Below are positions 40,211 to 48,247 of a stretch of 64,000 nucleotides of DNA, piece by piece. The notes under the pieces are model-generated. The model was not told where the DNA came from. It ran no database searches and saw nothing but the letters and a program-made list of their open reading frames with translations. The DNA lies in contig JABTUD010000002.1 in the NCBI GenBank assembly GCA_015075555.1, positions 1,302,001 to 1,366,000 on the forward strand, given 5' to 3'. Positions within the stretch are counted from its first letter, which is position 1. Each line of letters begins with the position of its first letter. Origin of the DNA: Thermoflexaceae bacterium. Lineage in GTDB: Bacteria > Chloroflexota > Dehalococcoidia > Tepidiformales > Tepidiformaceae. A program made the translations under genes and the position numbers.

Positions 40211-41020
40211 CTACGCGGAGGGCACGGCATTGGAAGCGCGCGCCAGGTGCGCTTCCAGCGCCGCTGTCACTGCGGCAGGCTCTTCGAGAGGCGAATGGTG
40301 GCCCGCGCCGGGGATGGTCACAAGCGTCGCCCCGGGAATGGCCGATGCCATCGCCTCGGCCCTGTCGGGCGTGGTGGCGATATCCAGCTCCCCGACGATC
40401 ACCACCGTGGGCACGCGGATCGCACCGATGCGTCCGCTGATATCCTCGCGCCCCGTCACTGTGCGAAGAGCGCGCACGGTATTCGGCGGGTGGTTCGCGG
40501 AGAGCTTCGCGATCACGTCCTGCCTGTTCGCCGGGTCCGAAAGGAACGGCTGCGCGAAGAGGATCTGGGACACCGGCTCGGCGATGGCAGCCCAGCCGTG
40601 GGTAAGAGCCGCCGTGGCGAGCTGCTGGTAGGCAGCGGCCTTCTCAGCCCCCTCGGGCTGGGCGTCGGTGTCGAGCAGCGCAAGGCTGCGCACCTTCCCC
40701 GGGTGGACCAGGGCCATCGGCATTGCGGTCATCCCGCCCATGGAAAGGCCAACGATGTGCGCGCGCTCGATGTTCAGCGCATCGAGCAGGCCCGCCATGT
40801 AGTCCGCAAGGTCAAAGAAGGTGTAGTCGTGCTCCGCGTCGGGCGTGCTCCCGTGCCCGATGAGGTCCACTGCGATGCAGCGGTAGCGCCCCCTGAGCGC
40901 GGCTATCTGGTGGTCCCAGAGGGTGTGGTCCCAGGTGAGGCCGTGGATGAAGAGCACCGGCTCGCCCGTGCCCTGGTCGGTGAAGAAGAAATCGATATCG
41001 CGTACGCGAACGGCAGGCAT
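40211..41020 (-). CDS. Alpha/beta hydrolase
   Basis: 269 aa. Oxyanion HGLTWDHTLWD, nucleophile elbow GLSMGGMTAM, acid strand VPTVVIVGELDIATTPDRAE, and catalytic His in IPGAGHHSPLEEP: a complete triad. Resembles 3-oxoadipate enol-lactonase, C-C bond hydrolase and epoxide-type hydrolases. Substrate unknown. Confidence 0.85.
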   Translation of the reverse strand: MPAVRVRDIDFFFTDQGTGEPVLFIHGLTWDHTLWDHQIAALRGRYRCIAVDLIGHGSTPDAEHDYTFFDLADYMAGLLDALNIERAHIVGLSMGGMTAMPMALVHPGKVRSLALLDTDAQPEGAEKAAAYQQLATAALTHGWAAIAEPVSQILFAQPFLSDPANRQDVIAKLSANHPPNTVRALRTVTGREDISGRIGAIRVPTVVIVGELDIATTPDRAEAMASAIPGATLVTIPGAGHHSPLEEPAAVTAALEAHLARASNAVPSA

Positions 41021-41115
41021 CGGCCACCCCCGGTTCGAGGTGCAGGGATTGTGCGCCTGCGCTGGCAAGCGGCGCAACCCCGGCATTCGCGATCAGGGAG
41101 GGGTGCAGCTAGCAG

Positions 41116-41682
41116 CTACCCGGACGCGGCGCGCGCCACCATCTCGGCCACGCGCCGCCGAACGGAGTCCTCAGGCCCGACCATTGCATCCAACCAGTTG
41201 AGAACGTAGGCGACATCGAGCCGTGCACTCCGTGTGAGGACGATCTGCTCGATGTCGAGCCAGTCCTTGGGGCGGTTGAACAACGCCTTGAGCACGAGGA
41301 TGTCCTCGGCCGAAAGCACGGGGATCGTGATCTCGTCGAACGGCCGGAGCACCGCGCGGGTGGCGCAGCTATCGTGGAATTCGTGATAAGCGAAGAACAG
41401 GTCGATAGCGGTCTCATCCCAGTAGAATCGCGCCTGCTCGCGACTTTCGATCTCCGCCCTGGCCGTGCTGATGTCGATCGGGATTCCAATGCCTGCCAGG
41501 CACTCGAGGACCGCGGACGAGTCCCGAGCAGCCAGGAAGATGTTGATGTCGATGTCGGTTGTGCCGCGCGGTTCTGCTGCGTACCCGAAGGCGATCGCGC
41601 CGCCGACGGCGTAGGGAATCCCGCAGCCCTCCAGTGCGCAGGCAACGGCCACCACCTTCCGCCTGAGTGGCTCACTCAGCAT
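41116..41682 (-). CDS. Nucleotidyltransferase-fold protein (DUF6036/AbiEii-like toxin candidate)
   Basis: 188 aa. ALEGCGIPYAVGGAIAFGYA then RGTTDIDINIFLAARD gives the GG...D-x-D nucleotidyltransferase core; FDEITIPVLSAEDILVLKAL follows as in AbiEii/DUF6036-type proteins. It overlaps the small upstream gene by one base, so it is likely toxin or housekeeping partner of that protein. Activity unproven. Confidence 0.75.
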   Translation of the reverse strand: MLSEPLRRKVVAVACALEGCGIPYAVGGAIAFGYAAEPRGTTDIDINIFLAARDSSAVLECLAGIGIPIDISTARAEIESREQARFYWDETAIDLFFAYHEFHDSCATRAVLRPFDEITIPVLSAEDILVLKALFNRPKDWLDIEQIVLTRSARLDVAYVLNWLDAMVGPEDSVRRRVAEMVARAASG

Positions 41683-41936
41683 CAGGAGCAGAGCCGCGAA
41701 GGCTTGCCGCGCAGGTGCGGATAGTCCAAGGGAGGCTTGACAAACGGCTGCTCGCGCGAACGCTGGATCGCATCGGCGAGATCGATCACATCGGCAAGCA
41801 CGCGGGCATGGCGCTCCGGTGTGGCGTCGCGCCACTGAGCCGCGCGCGCCTCAGCGCTCTCAGCCTCAGCCGCGCGCCGGAGGTTTTCCAGGAGGCGGCG
41901 ATGGTCGCGCCTGGCTTCGGGCGGCTGCGTGTCCAC
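41682..41936 (-). CDS. Small partner (putative antitoxin) of the nucleotidyltransferase
   Basis: 84 aa from GTG 41936. Very charged helices: RRLLENLRRAAEAESAEARA then WRDATPERHARVLADVIDLA. The TGATG overlap with the nucleotidyltransferase gene is the usual layout for antitoxin-toxin pairs. No DNA-binding motif seen. Confidence 0.6.
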   Translation of the reverse strand: MDTQPPEARRDHRRLLENLRRAAEAESAEARAAQWRDATPERHARVLADVIDLADAIQRSREQPFVKPPLDYPHLRGKPSRLCS

Positions 41937-41964
41937 ACCACCATTCTACGCCCGGGGGCCCGGG

Positions 41965-43158
41965 CTAGCGCGTCCCGAAGTCCCACCCGGCGCCGCGTTC
42001 GTATTCGCGCAGGATGAGCCGCGCCACCGTCTGCCGGTGAACTTCGTCCGGTCCATCGTAGATGCGCGCGAAGCGGGCCGTGCGATACATGCGTTCGAGC
42101 GGGGTATCGGTGGTAACGCCCTTCGCTCCGAACACCTGGATGGCCCGGTCGATGGCGTTGTGCAGCATGGTCGCGCCCACAACCTTGATCAGGCCAATCT
42201 CGACCCGGGCGGGCTCCCCACGGTCCATCTTCTCGGCCGCGTTCAGGGTGAGGAGGCGGCACGCCTGGATCTCCGCCGCCGTCTCAAACACCATCACCTG
42301 GATCTGCTGCTTCTGCGAGAGGTTCGACCCGAAGGCAAAGCGGTTGTTGGCGCGCTCGCACATCAGGTCGAAGGCGCGCTGGGCCTGCCCGAGCCAGCGC
42401 ATGCAGTGGAAGATGCGCCCTGGCCCCAGCCGTTCCTGGGCGATGAGGAACCCCTTTCCCTGCTCCCCCAGGAGGTTCGTCCGCGGCACCCGCACGTTGT
42501 CGTACTGCACTTCGCAGTGGCCACCGAGCATCCCCATCACAGGCGTCTCGCGCACGATGTTGTAACCGGGTGTATCGGTCGGAACGATGATCATGCTGAA
42601 GGCGCCGTGGTGAGGAGTGCCTTCGGGCTCGGTGCGGCACATTACGGTGGTGTAGGCCGCGATCTTCGCCCCCGTTGTAAACCACTTCCTGCCACTGATC
42701 ACCCACTCGTCCCCATCGAGCACGGCCCTGGTCTGCAGCTGCGTCGGATCAGAGCTCGCGACCTCCGGTTCGGTCATGCCGAAGCTGGGGAAGATCTCGC
42801 CCGCCACCAGCGGGCGGAGGAAACGGTGCCGCCATTCCGGCGTCGCATGCAGGTTCAGCATGATCGAGTCCTGCAGCGAGTGTGTGCCAAGGGCGATCAT
42901 GGCGTGTTCGGACCGGCCCACCACTTCGTTGACGTACACGTAATCCATGAATGGGAGGCCCTTGCCGCCGATCTCGAGCGGGTGGCCCAGGGCCCAGAGG
43001 CCCGCCTTCTTCGCCTCGCGCTGGAGCCCGAACATGATCTCCTGCGCCTCGGCATCGTGCCGCTCATCAAGGACCTGCTCGACCGGGTAGATGCGCTCTT
43101 CGATAAAGCGGCGCACCCGTTCACGCACGGGCCGGACAGATTCGGGAACTTCAAACAT
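41965..43158 (-). CDS. Acyl-CoA dehydrogenase family protein (ACAD10/11-like)
   Basis: 397 aa, full length. PFMDYVYVNEVVGRSEHAMI, FPSFGMTEPEVASSDPTQLQ (FAD/substrate loop), WVISGRKWFTTGAKIA, FGSNLSQKQQIQVMV and AIQVFGAKGVTTDTPLER fit the family. The motif near the end is RIYDGPDEVHRQTVARLIL: Asp instead of the usual IYEG Glu, as in ACAD10/11-type enzymes, where the Asp is thought to act as base. It oxidises an acyl-CoA and hands electrons to ETF. Substrate perhaps 4-hydroxy or branched acyl-CoA. Confidence 0.9.
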   Translation of the reverse strand: MFEVPESVRPVRERVRRFIEERIYPVEQVLDERHDAEAQEIMFGLQREAKKAGLWALGHPLEIGGKGLPFMDYVYVNEVVGRSEHAMIALGTHSLQDSIMLNLHATPEWRHRFLRPLVAGEIFPSFGMTEPEVASSDPTQLQTRAVLDGDEWVISGRKWFTTGAKIAAYTTVMCRTEPEGTPHHGAFSMIIVPTDTPGYNIVRETPVMGMLGGHCEVQYDNVRVPRTNLLGEQGKGFLIAQERLGPGRIFHCMRWLGQAQRAFDLMCERANNRFAFGSNLSQKQQIQVMVFETAAEIQACRLLTLNAAEKMDRGEPARVEIGLIKVVGATMLHNAIDRAIQVFGAKGVTTDTPLERMYRTARFARIYDGPDEVHRQTVARLILREYERGAGWDFGTR

Positions 43159-43218
43159 CGCACACCCTCGCAGAGACAGTTGTGCTGGGATTGTACGCTA
43201 GGGTTGCCGCAGGAGGAT

Positions 43219-43512
43219 TCAGATCTCGCCGCGTTCGCGGCCCGAACGCAACACCCGAAATACGGTGCGGCGCGAAAGCCCGAACATCTCGGCCAGCCGC
43301 GCGACCGTGACGTCGCCACGCGCCGCCAGTCGCAGGATGGTGGCATCCCGGCCTCCGCGCAGTTGCGCGGCACTCCCGCCGGGCTCATCGAAGTGGCAAT
43401 GGGGCAGGGGACACTGCAGGCACGACGGGTAGAGCTTGCAGCCCGTATCCGCATAGTCCGTGTGCTCGGGCAGCGCGTCGATGCGCAAGGGAAGCGGCAG
43501 AGGCGTGTCCAC
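43219..43512 (-). CDS. Cys-rich HTH protein
   Basis: 97 aa from GTG 43512 with GAGG six bases upstream. An N-terminal cluster DTGCKLYPSCLQCPLPHCHF has four Cys, enough for a zinc or [Fe-S] site, and the C-terminus is a resolvase-like HTH: RDATILRLAARGDVTVARLA then EMFGLSRRTVFRVLR. I take it for a small redox- or metal-sensing regulator of a type seen repeatedly in Chloroflexota, but no function is established. Divergent from the PadR gene. Confidence 0.65.
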   Translation of the reverse strand: MDTPLPLPLRIDALPEHTDYADTGCKLYPSCLQCPLPHCHFDEPGGSAAQLRGGRDATILRLAARGDVTVARLAEMFGLSRRTVFRVLRSGRERGEI

Positions 43513-43567
43513 GGGATACCTCGCTCTGACTGCGTGGGTTCGGCTTTGCACCCGGGGGCGCACTGGC

Positions 43568-43596
43568 AGAGTAGAACGTATGTGCTAAGGAATCAA
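43568..43596 (-). promoter_or_regulatory. Promoter of the Cys-rich HTH gene
   Basis: On the minus strand TTGATT (43596-43591) and TACTCT (43573-43568) with a 17-base spacer. Leader about 55 bases. Confidence 0.5.
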
Positions 43597-43758
43597 TGCT
43601 CGCCTGTCACCATCCCCGCAAGTCGTCAGGAGATGGCGGGCGGCCTGCCCGGGGCGGCGCGAACGGCAGCAATGCCCGGCGGGATTCGGGTCTCACATGG
43701 TTCGCAATTGGGGCTGTTCCCGATAGGAGGCGCCGGGACCTGCATCCAGAGTGTGAGC

Positions 43759-44304
43759 ATGGACGACGATTTCCCCATCCTCGCGGCGGTCGCGGCCTCG
43801 CCCACACACTCCTACCAGGTGCTCGACCACCTCCAATCGATCGGCGTGAAGGCCACCCGCAGCACGATCTTCCGGCGCGTCGACACGCTGATCGCCGAAG
43901 GCGTGCTGGAGGCGCGGATGGAGCGCGGGCCGAAGGGCCACCCCCGGCGCGCACTCGCCCTCGGCGCAGAAGGGCGCAGGCGCCTCTCCTGCTCAGCTGC
44001 TGTGCTCCTGCGCGAAGAGCCGCTTGAGTCGCCCTTATTCGCGCTCGCCGTGAGCTGTGCCCGCGCCCTCGATGAGGACTCGCTGCCAGGGATCCTCCGT
44101 GCGCGGATGGCCCGAGCCGCCCGCGAGCTTACCCGTGAAGAACGCGACCTGCGCTTCGGCCCCGGCCACGATGAGTGGGAGACTCTCTCGCGCGAGCGCC
44201 GCGTCGCCCACCTGGTCGCCGATATCCAGTGGCTGCAGGCCGCGCTCGGCCGCAGGCTGGTCCCCGAACGAGAACGATCAAGGCATCTGCCCGAGGCCGT
44301 CTAG
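43759..44304 (+). CDS. PadR-family transcriptional regulator
   Basis: 181 aa from ATG 43759. FPILAAVAASPTHSYQVLDH then LQSIGVKATRSTIFRRVDTL and EAPRMERGPKG-like wing (LEARMERGPKGHPRRALALG) fit a PadR winged helix, followed by a helical C-terminal dimerisation part. The frame is open far upstream, but conservation starts here. It may control the divergent Cys-rich HTH gene. Followed by a HAD hydrolase 46 bases later. Confidence 0.75.
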   Translation: MDDDFPILAAVAASPTHSYQVLDHLQSIGVKATRSTIFRRVDTLIAEGVLEARMERGPKGHPRRALALGAEGRRRLSCSAAVLLREEPLESPLFALAVSCARALDEDSLPGILRARMARAARELTREERDLRFGPGHDEWETLSRERRVAHLVADIQWLQAALGRRLVPERERSRHLPEAV

Positions 44305-44349
44305 GAGCCTGCTGGACCCCCTCGCTGCCGTGGCGGACCATGAACGGCG

Positions 44350-45003
44350 ATGCCGCGCGCACTCCCCCTGCCGCTCCGCGCTGTCCTCCTCGATATCGAT
44401 GGGACGGTTCTCGACACGCGGGAGTTCATCTTCGCGGCCTTCGAGCACGCCTTCCTCCACCACCGGCTGCCGCCGCCCCCGCGCGACGAGCTCTCCAGGC
44501 ACGTCGGCCAGCGGGAGTTGCTCCATATCTACAGCGCCTTCGCCGAGGAGTTCGCGGGGGCCATGACGGAGATGCACCGCGACTTCCAGGGGGCGAACCT
44601 GCATCTTGCCGTCCCATACGCCGGTACCGCCGCCGCCCTGTCGCGACTCGCCGGGGCCGGCCTGCTGCTTGCGGCCGTCACGAGCCGGTCGGCGCGAACC
44701 TCGGTGAAGACCCTCGAGCTCAACGGCCTCGCCGGCTTCTTCACAACCGTGGTCTCCGCCGAGGACGTTGCGCGCCTGAAGCCCCACCCGGACCCGTTGC
44801 TCGTCGCGCTCGGGCGCATCGGGTGCCTGCCGGGGTCAGCGGTGATGGTGGGGGACACTGCCGCCGATATCGAAGCCGGGCGCGCGGCAGGCCTGTACAC
44901 GGTGGCCGCGACCTACGGCTTCCAGGGGCCCGGCGTCCTCGAATCGGCGCCGGACGCAGCGATCGAAGATATCGGCGGGTTGCCGGGGCTGCTGGGATTA
45001 TGA
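44350..45003 (+). CDS. HAD-superfamily hydrolase, phosphoglycolate phosphatase-like
   Basis: 217 aa. Motif I AVLLDIDGTVLDTREFIFAA, motif II AVTSRS, motif III region VARLKPHPDPLLVAL, motif IV VMVGDTAADIEAGRAAG. Cap of the Gph/PpaX type. It removes phosphate from a small organic phosphate, perhaps 2-phosphoglycolate or pyrophosphate; not resolvable by eye. Confidence 0.88.
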   Translation: MPRALPLPLRAVLLDIDGTVLDTREFIFAAFEHAFLHHRLPPPPRDELSRHVGQRELLHIYSAFAEEFAGAMTEMHRDFQGANLHLAVPYAGTAAALSRLAGAGLLLAAVTSRSARTSVKTLELNGLAGFFTTVVSAEDVARLKPHPDPLLVALGRIGCLPGSAVMVGDTAADIEAGRAAGLYTVAATYGFQGPGVLESAPDAAIEDIGGLPGLLGL

Positions 45004-45051
45004 CGGCAGCGGGGTGTTCGCCGATCAGCTATCATGAGATGCCGGAGAGCG

Positions 45052-45282
45052 ATGAAGATGAACGACCGGTATGCATGGCCTGGCGCAGACGCCCGTGCGA
45101 CAAATACCGCCAGCCTCGCGCAACGAATCGCGGGCGAGATCGATGGCTACGAGAGGGCGTTCGGGATTAGCTCCGCCTGTCTCTTGGTCGAGCTTTCGGC
45201 GGGCCACGTCGCCGAGGACGAGCGGATCTCCAACTGGCTGATTGCGCTCGAAACGCTTCGAGCGCTGCGGAATGGCCAGTAG
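45052..45282 (+). CDS. Small protein, putative antitoxin partner of the DUF6516 gene
   Basis: 76 aa from ATG 45052 with GGAGAG before it. SLAQRIAGEIDGYERAFGIS then DERISNWLIALETLRALRNG. It overlaps the next ORF by 11 bases. No DNA-binding motif seen. Its placement beside a TumE-like protein suggests antitoxin. Confidence 0.55.
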   Translation: MKMNDRYAWPGADARATNTASLAQRIAGEIDGYERAFGISSACLLVELSAGHVAEDERISNWLIALETLRALRNGQ

Positions 45283-45742
45283 GCACGGATGGGCGTCGTG
45301 GGATCAGTACATCTCGGCACACCAGCGCTATCTCGACCAGTTCGCCCACTTTATTGAGGTCGACACGCTCAATCCCGTGGTCACGGAGTCGGCAGTGGAG
45401 TGGACTGGCGTACTTGCCTGCAGCGGTGGCATCGAGATTCATGTTAGAAAGCTCCAGGTGATCAACCTGGAGCATGGGCGCTTTCGTGTCCGCACCCGGC
45501 TTTACAGCTACCACGTTTTGGCACGGAAAGGCGAGGCCATTCACTCCCTCTTCCGGTACGATAACGTTCATATGCACCCGGGCCATCCTGATGCACACCA
45601 CCGCCACCATTACGACGAGCATGGCATCGATCAGCACCCTCCGCAGCACATTGGAGAAGAGGACTGGCCAACGCTGGCTGATGTTGTTGCCGAGGCAGAG
45701 CGGCACTACCTGCGGCGTCTTTCGGACCCCACATCGCGCTAG
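45272..45742 (+). CDS. DUF6516 / TumE-like toxin candidate
   Basis: 156 aa from ATG 45272. VRTRLYSYHVLARKGEAIHS then LFRYDNVHMHPGHPDAHHRH and HYDEHG agree with the TumE/DUF6516 pattern of a beta-sheet core with a terminal RYDN-xxH and His-rich stretch. TumE-type toxins are part of type II systems. The match is by motif only. Confidence 0.6.
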   Translation: MASRHGWASWDQYISAHQRYLDQFAHFIEVDTLNPVVTESAVEWTGVLACSGGIEIHVRKLQVINLEHGRFRVRTRLYSYHVLARKGEAIHSLFRYDNVHMHPGHPDAHHRHHYDEHGIDQHPPQHIGEEDWPTLADVVAEAERHYLRRLSDPTSR

Positions 45743-46554
45743 CCCCGCCTCAGTTCCTCCACCAGGCGCAGCAACGCCGGACGCTCCTCCACGATGCCGT
45801 CGGCCAGGCGCTCCACGGCGCGCACGAGTAACCATCGGTCCAGCGTCGAAAGGTCCGCGGTGGTCGTCGCGCGGTAGGCGCGCTCATAGAATCGCAGCAG
45901 CAGCCTGCGCCCCACCACAAAGAGGCTGCCAGCAATGCGCGAAACCCCCGGCGGCATGGGGCTGACACGGGCCAGCACGATCGTGTAGGCAAAGTCCGCT
46001 GCCGGGTCGCCGCGGCTGGCCGAGGCCCAGTCGATGATCGCCGTGCGGCTGCCCGAGGACATGATATTGCCGGGATGGAAATCGCCATGCAGGAGGCGGT
46101 CGCCCCGGGGAAGCCCAGCGAGGATATCGAGAGCGGGCGCGCGCAGGTCCGCGGGCACATGGGGCGAAAGCGACAGGCTGCGGTGGATGCGCTCGTTGAT
46201 GGGCGGGAGTGACCCGGGCGCTGCTATTGCATTGAGTCTCGCGTGGAGCGTGCCGGTGAGAACAGCGACGCTCCTCAGCTTCCACGGCTGCCGGCCCACG
46301 ATACCGAAGAGGTCAGTCCCCTCGAGGCGCTCCATCACCAGGCCGGGGCGGCCACCGGCTTCCACAATCTCGCCCACGCGCGGAACCGGGACGCCAGCAC
46401 TGGCGGCCGCGCGGATCGCGGCTGCTTCACGCTCCAGGTGAGGACGGCCCTGGCCATCACGCAAGAGGCGCAGCACCTCGGTCTCGCCCCAGAGGAACAC
46501 CTCTGCCGAGCGTCCCTCGGCAATTTTGCGCAGGCCAGGCGGGGGCGCGTTCAC
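45739..46554 (-). CDS. Aminoglycoside phosphotransferase-fold protein (APH family)
   Basis: 271 aa from GTG 46554. KIAEGRSAEVFLWGETEVLR, LEREAAAIRAAASAGVPVPR, VMERLEGTDLFGIV, catalytic loop RLLHGDFHPGNIMSSG, and metal-binding AIIDWASASRGDPAADFA: complete kinase-like core. APH-fold proteins phosphorylate small alcohols or antibiotics; the substrate is not predictable. Convergent with the TumE-like gene, overlapping by four bases. Confidence 0.82.
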   Translation of the reverse strand: MNAPPPGLRKIAEGRSAEVFLWGETEVLRLLRDGQGRPHLEREAAAIRAAASAGVPVPRVGEIVEAGGRPGLVMERLEGTDLFGIVGRQPWKLRSVAVLTGTLHARLNAIAAPGSLPPINERIHRSLSLSPHVPADLRAPALDILAGLPRGDRLLHGDFHPGNIMSSGSRTAIIDWASASRGDPAADFAYTIVLARVSPMPPGVSRIAGSLFVVGRRLLLRFYERAYRATTTADLSTLDRWLLVRAVERLADGIVEERPALLRLVEELRRG

Positions 46555-46597
46555 GGGCGCAACTCTACGGCAATCGTCGCGGGAACGGCATCCACCG

Positions 46598-47050
46598 TCA
46601 CGCACCCGCCGAAAAGACCGGCTCGCGCCACGCCGCCAACTCGCGCGGGTCAAGACGCTCGATGCCAGGCGCGGCATCGAAGGCCGTGTCGAACGTGATG
46701 ATGCGCGAGATGCCCAGCCGCTCCATCACCGCGAGGTGAACCCGGTCACGCACCTGGAGCGGACCGGGGAGGTCCAGCTCCATGGCACGGAGAACATCCT
46801 CGCGCGTGACGGGCGCAACCTGCCCGGAAAGGGCAAGGTCGAAAGCCACCACGATCGCCCGGGCGCGCAGGTCAAGCCCGCGGCGCCTCAGGACGTGCAA
46901 GACCTCCTGGAGCACTTCGGCATTTGAGCAGCATGCTCCAGGGTTGCGCCGGGCAAGCTGGAGGATCGCTTCGCAGGTGCGGGCCAGCCCGGTGTCTGCT
47001 CCGCCGAGGTAGATCGGGACATTGGCGTCGACGAAAACCGGAGCCGTCAC
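46598..47050 (-). CDS. PIN-domain toxin, VapC-like
   Basis: 150 aa. First acidic residue in APVFVDANVPIYLGG, then NAEVLQEVLHVLRRRGLDLR, second in VRDRVHLAVMERLGIS, third in RIITFDTAFDAAPGIERL. A complete PIN ribonuclease core. Its start overlaps the upstream antitoxin stop by four bases. Confidence 0.85.
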   Translation of the reverse strand: MTAPVFVDANVPIYLGGADTGLARTCEAILQLARRNPGACCSNAEVLQEVLHVLRRRGLDLRARAIVVAFDLALSGQVAPVTREDVLRAMELDLPGPLQVRDRVHLAVMERLGISRIITFDTAFDAAPGIERLDPRELAAWREPVFSAGA

Positions 47051-47316
47051 AGGTTCTCCGGGCCCGTATCCGGGCTGAGGGCATCCTCCAACTCGCGCTT
47101 GAGCTCATCCGGGGCCGGGAGCTCGATGGGGTGCGCACGAAGCCCAGCGACAATGGCCCGAAGCTCCTCGTCCTCCAGGCGCCGCTCCTCCGCCTCAATG
47201 AGGCGGCGTATCACCGCAGCGATCGTTGCCGAGTCCCGCTCCGCCAGCCGGTCCAGTATTCGACGATGCCGGCCGTCAAGGCGAATCTCAACCCGGGAAT
47301 CCTGGGATGAGGGCAC
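47047..47316 (-). CDS. VapB-like antitoxin (ribbon-helix-helix)
   Basis: 89 aa. N-terminal VEIRLDGRHRRILDRLAERD SAT can form a ribbon-helix-helix DNA-binding fold, followed by an acidic helical tail (AEERRLEDEELRAIVAGL). It should repress its own promoter with VapC. A 9-bp inverted repeat sits about 70 bases upstream of its start. Confidence 0.7.
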   Translation of the reverse strand: MPSSQDSRVEIRLDGRHRRILDRLAERDSATIAAVIRRLIEAEERRLEDEELRAIVAGLRAHPIELPAPDELKRELEDALSPDTGPENL

Positions 47317-47387
47317 TACTGTTCCTCCGCCAGGGGCAGATCGCGTCCACGCTCCTCGTCGAGCCGGACCTCAATGCGCCGGGACTT

Positions 47388-47415
47388 CCGTACAATCACG
47401 CCTTCTATTGTACGG
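47388..47415 (-). promoter_or_regulatory. Inverted repeat and -10 at the vapBC promoter
   Basis: CCGTACAAT (47388-47396) and ATTGTACGG (47407-47415) are perfect 9-bp arms around a 10-base spacer; AATGTACGG is repeated at 47431-47439. On the minus strand TACAAT inside the right arm reads as a -10 box. Fits an autoregulated antitoxin operator. Confidence 0.55.
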
Positions 47416-47482
47416 CATCCGACGCCACGAAATGTACGGCGTCATGTGCCCGCAGCGCTCCGTACGAATCGCATCCGCGCCG

Positions 47483-47971
47483 CTACTCTTCGGCCCGCCA
47501 GTCGCCGCTCTTGCCGCCCCGCTTTTCGAGCAGGCGCACGCCCTCGATGCGCATGGCGCGGTCAACCGCCTTGCACATGTCGTACACGGTGAGAGCAGCA
47601 ACGCTCACTGCCGTCAGCGCTTCCATCTCCACCCCGGTCTTGCCGGTGGTGCGAACCGTCGCCGTGATGTGCAGGCGATGAGCGCCGCCGGGCGCCAGCT
47701 CCACGGTGACCCCGGTGATGGCCAGCGGGTGGCACATCGGGACCAGGTCGCTCGTGTGCTTGGCCGCCATGATCCCGGCCACTCGCGCCACGGCGATTAC
47801 GTCGCCCTTGGGCACGCCCCCCTGCTGGATGAGAGCGAGCGTCGTGGGATCCATCACGACGTACCCCTCCGCGACCGCCTCGCGGGCCGTCTCCGCCTTC
47901 GCCGAGACGTCGACCATGCGCGCCGCGCCGGTGGCGTCGACGTGCGAAAGCGCAGCTTCGTCGTTAGCCAT
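47483..47971 (-). CDS. moaC: Cyclic pyranopterin monophosphate synthase
   Basis: 162 aa. [60 protein letters not shown] and [12 protein letters not shown] are the MoaC signature, including the two His and Lys/Asp catalytic positions. It makes cyclic pyranopterin monophosphate for molybdenum cofactor. Its ATG overlaps the small membrane gene upstream by 8 bases. Other moa genes are not in this window. Confidence 0.95.
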   Translation of the reverse strand: MANDEAALSHVDATGAARMVDVSAKAETAREAVAEGYVVMDPTTLALIQQGGVPKGDVIAVARVAGIMAAKHTSDLVPMCHPLAITGVTVELAPGGAHRLHITATVRTTGKTGVEMEALTAVSVAALTVYDMCKAVDRAMRIEGVRLLEKRGGKSGDWRAEE

Positions 47972-48194
47972 GCTGCTTCCGCCACATGTACGACTCGTAG
48001 GCCCAGATGGTCGCCCAGGCAAACCCACCCATCGCCAGTCCACCGGGAACGCCCGCCAGCGGCGAGAGCCACGTGTCCGCGGCGATGACGCCAGCGCCCA
48101 TGGCCGGGAGAAAGCCCAGGAAGGCGGAGCGGCGCCGCTCCGCTTCGAATCGTTCACGCAAAGCCGGTTTCGCCGTGGCCATCGCCTTCAGCAT
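47964..48194 (-). CDS. Small membrane protein upstream of moaC
   Basis: 76 aa from ATG 48194 (48182 also possible). [20 protein letters not shown] then [20 protein letters not shown] form two hydrophobic segments with a basic N-terminus. Coupled to moaC by an 8-base overlap. No family recognised. Confidence 0.5.
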   Translation of the reverse strand: MLKAMATAKPALRERFEAERRRSAFLGFLPAMGAGVIAADTWLSPLAGVPGGLAMGGFAWATIWAYESYMWRKQHG

Positions 48195-48247
48195 ACGCGC
48201 CGGGCGCCGGCGGCGCAGCGCCACAGCCCCATGCCGCGGCCTGCCTG

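Noticed and set aside
42284-42706. Additional gene inside the acyl-CoA dehydrogenase
   Set aside because: Out-of-frame shadow on the same strand as an intact 397-aa enzyme.
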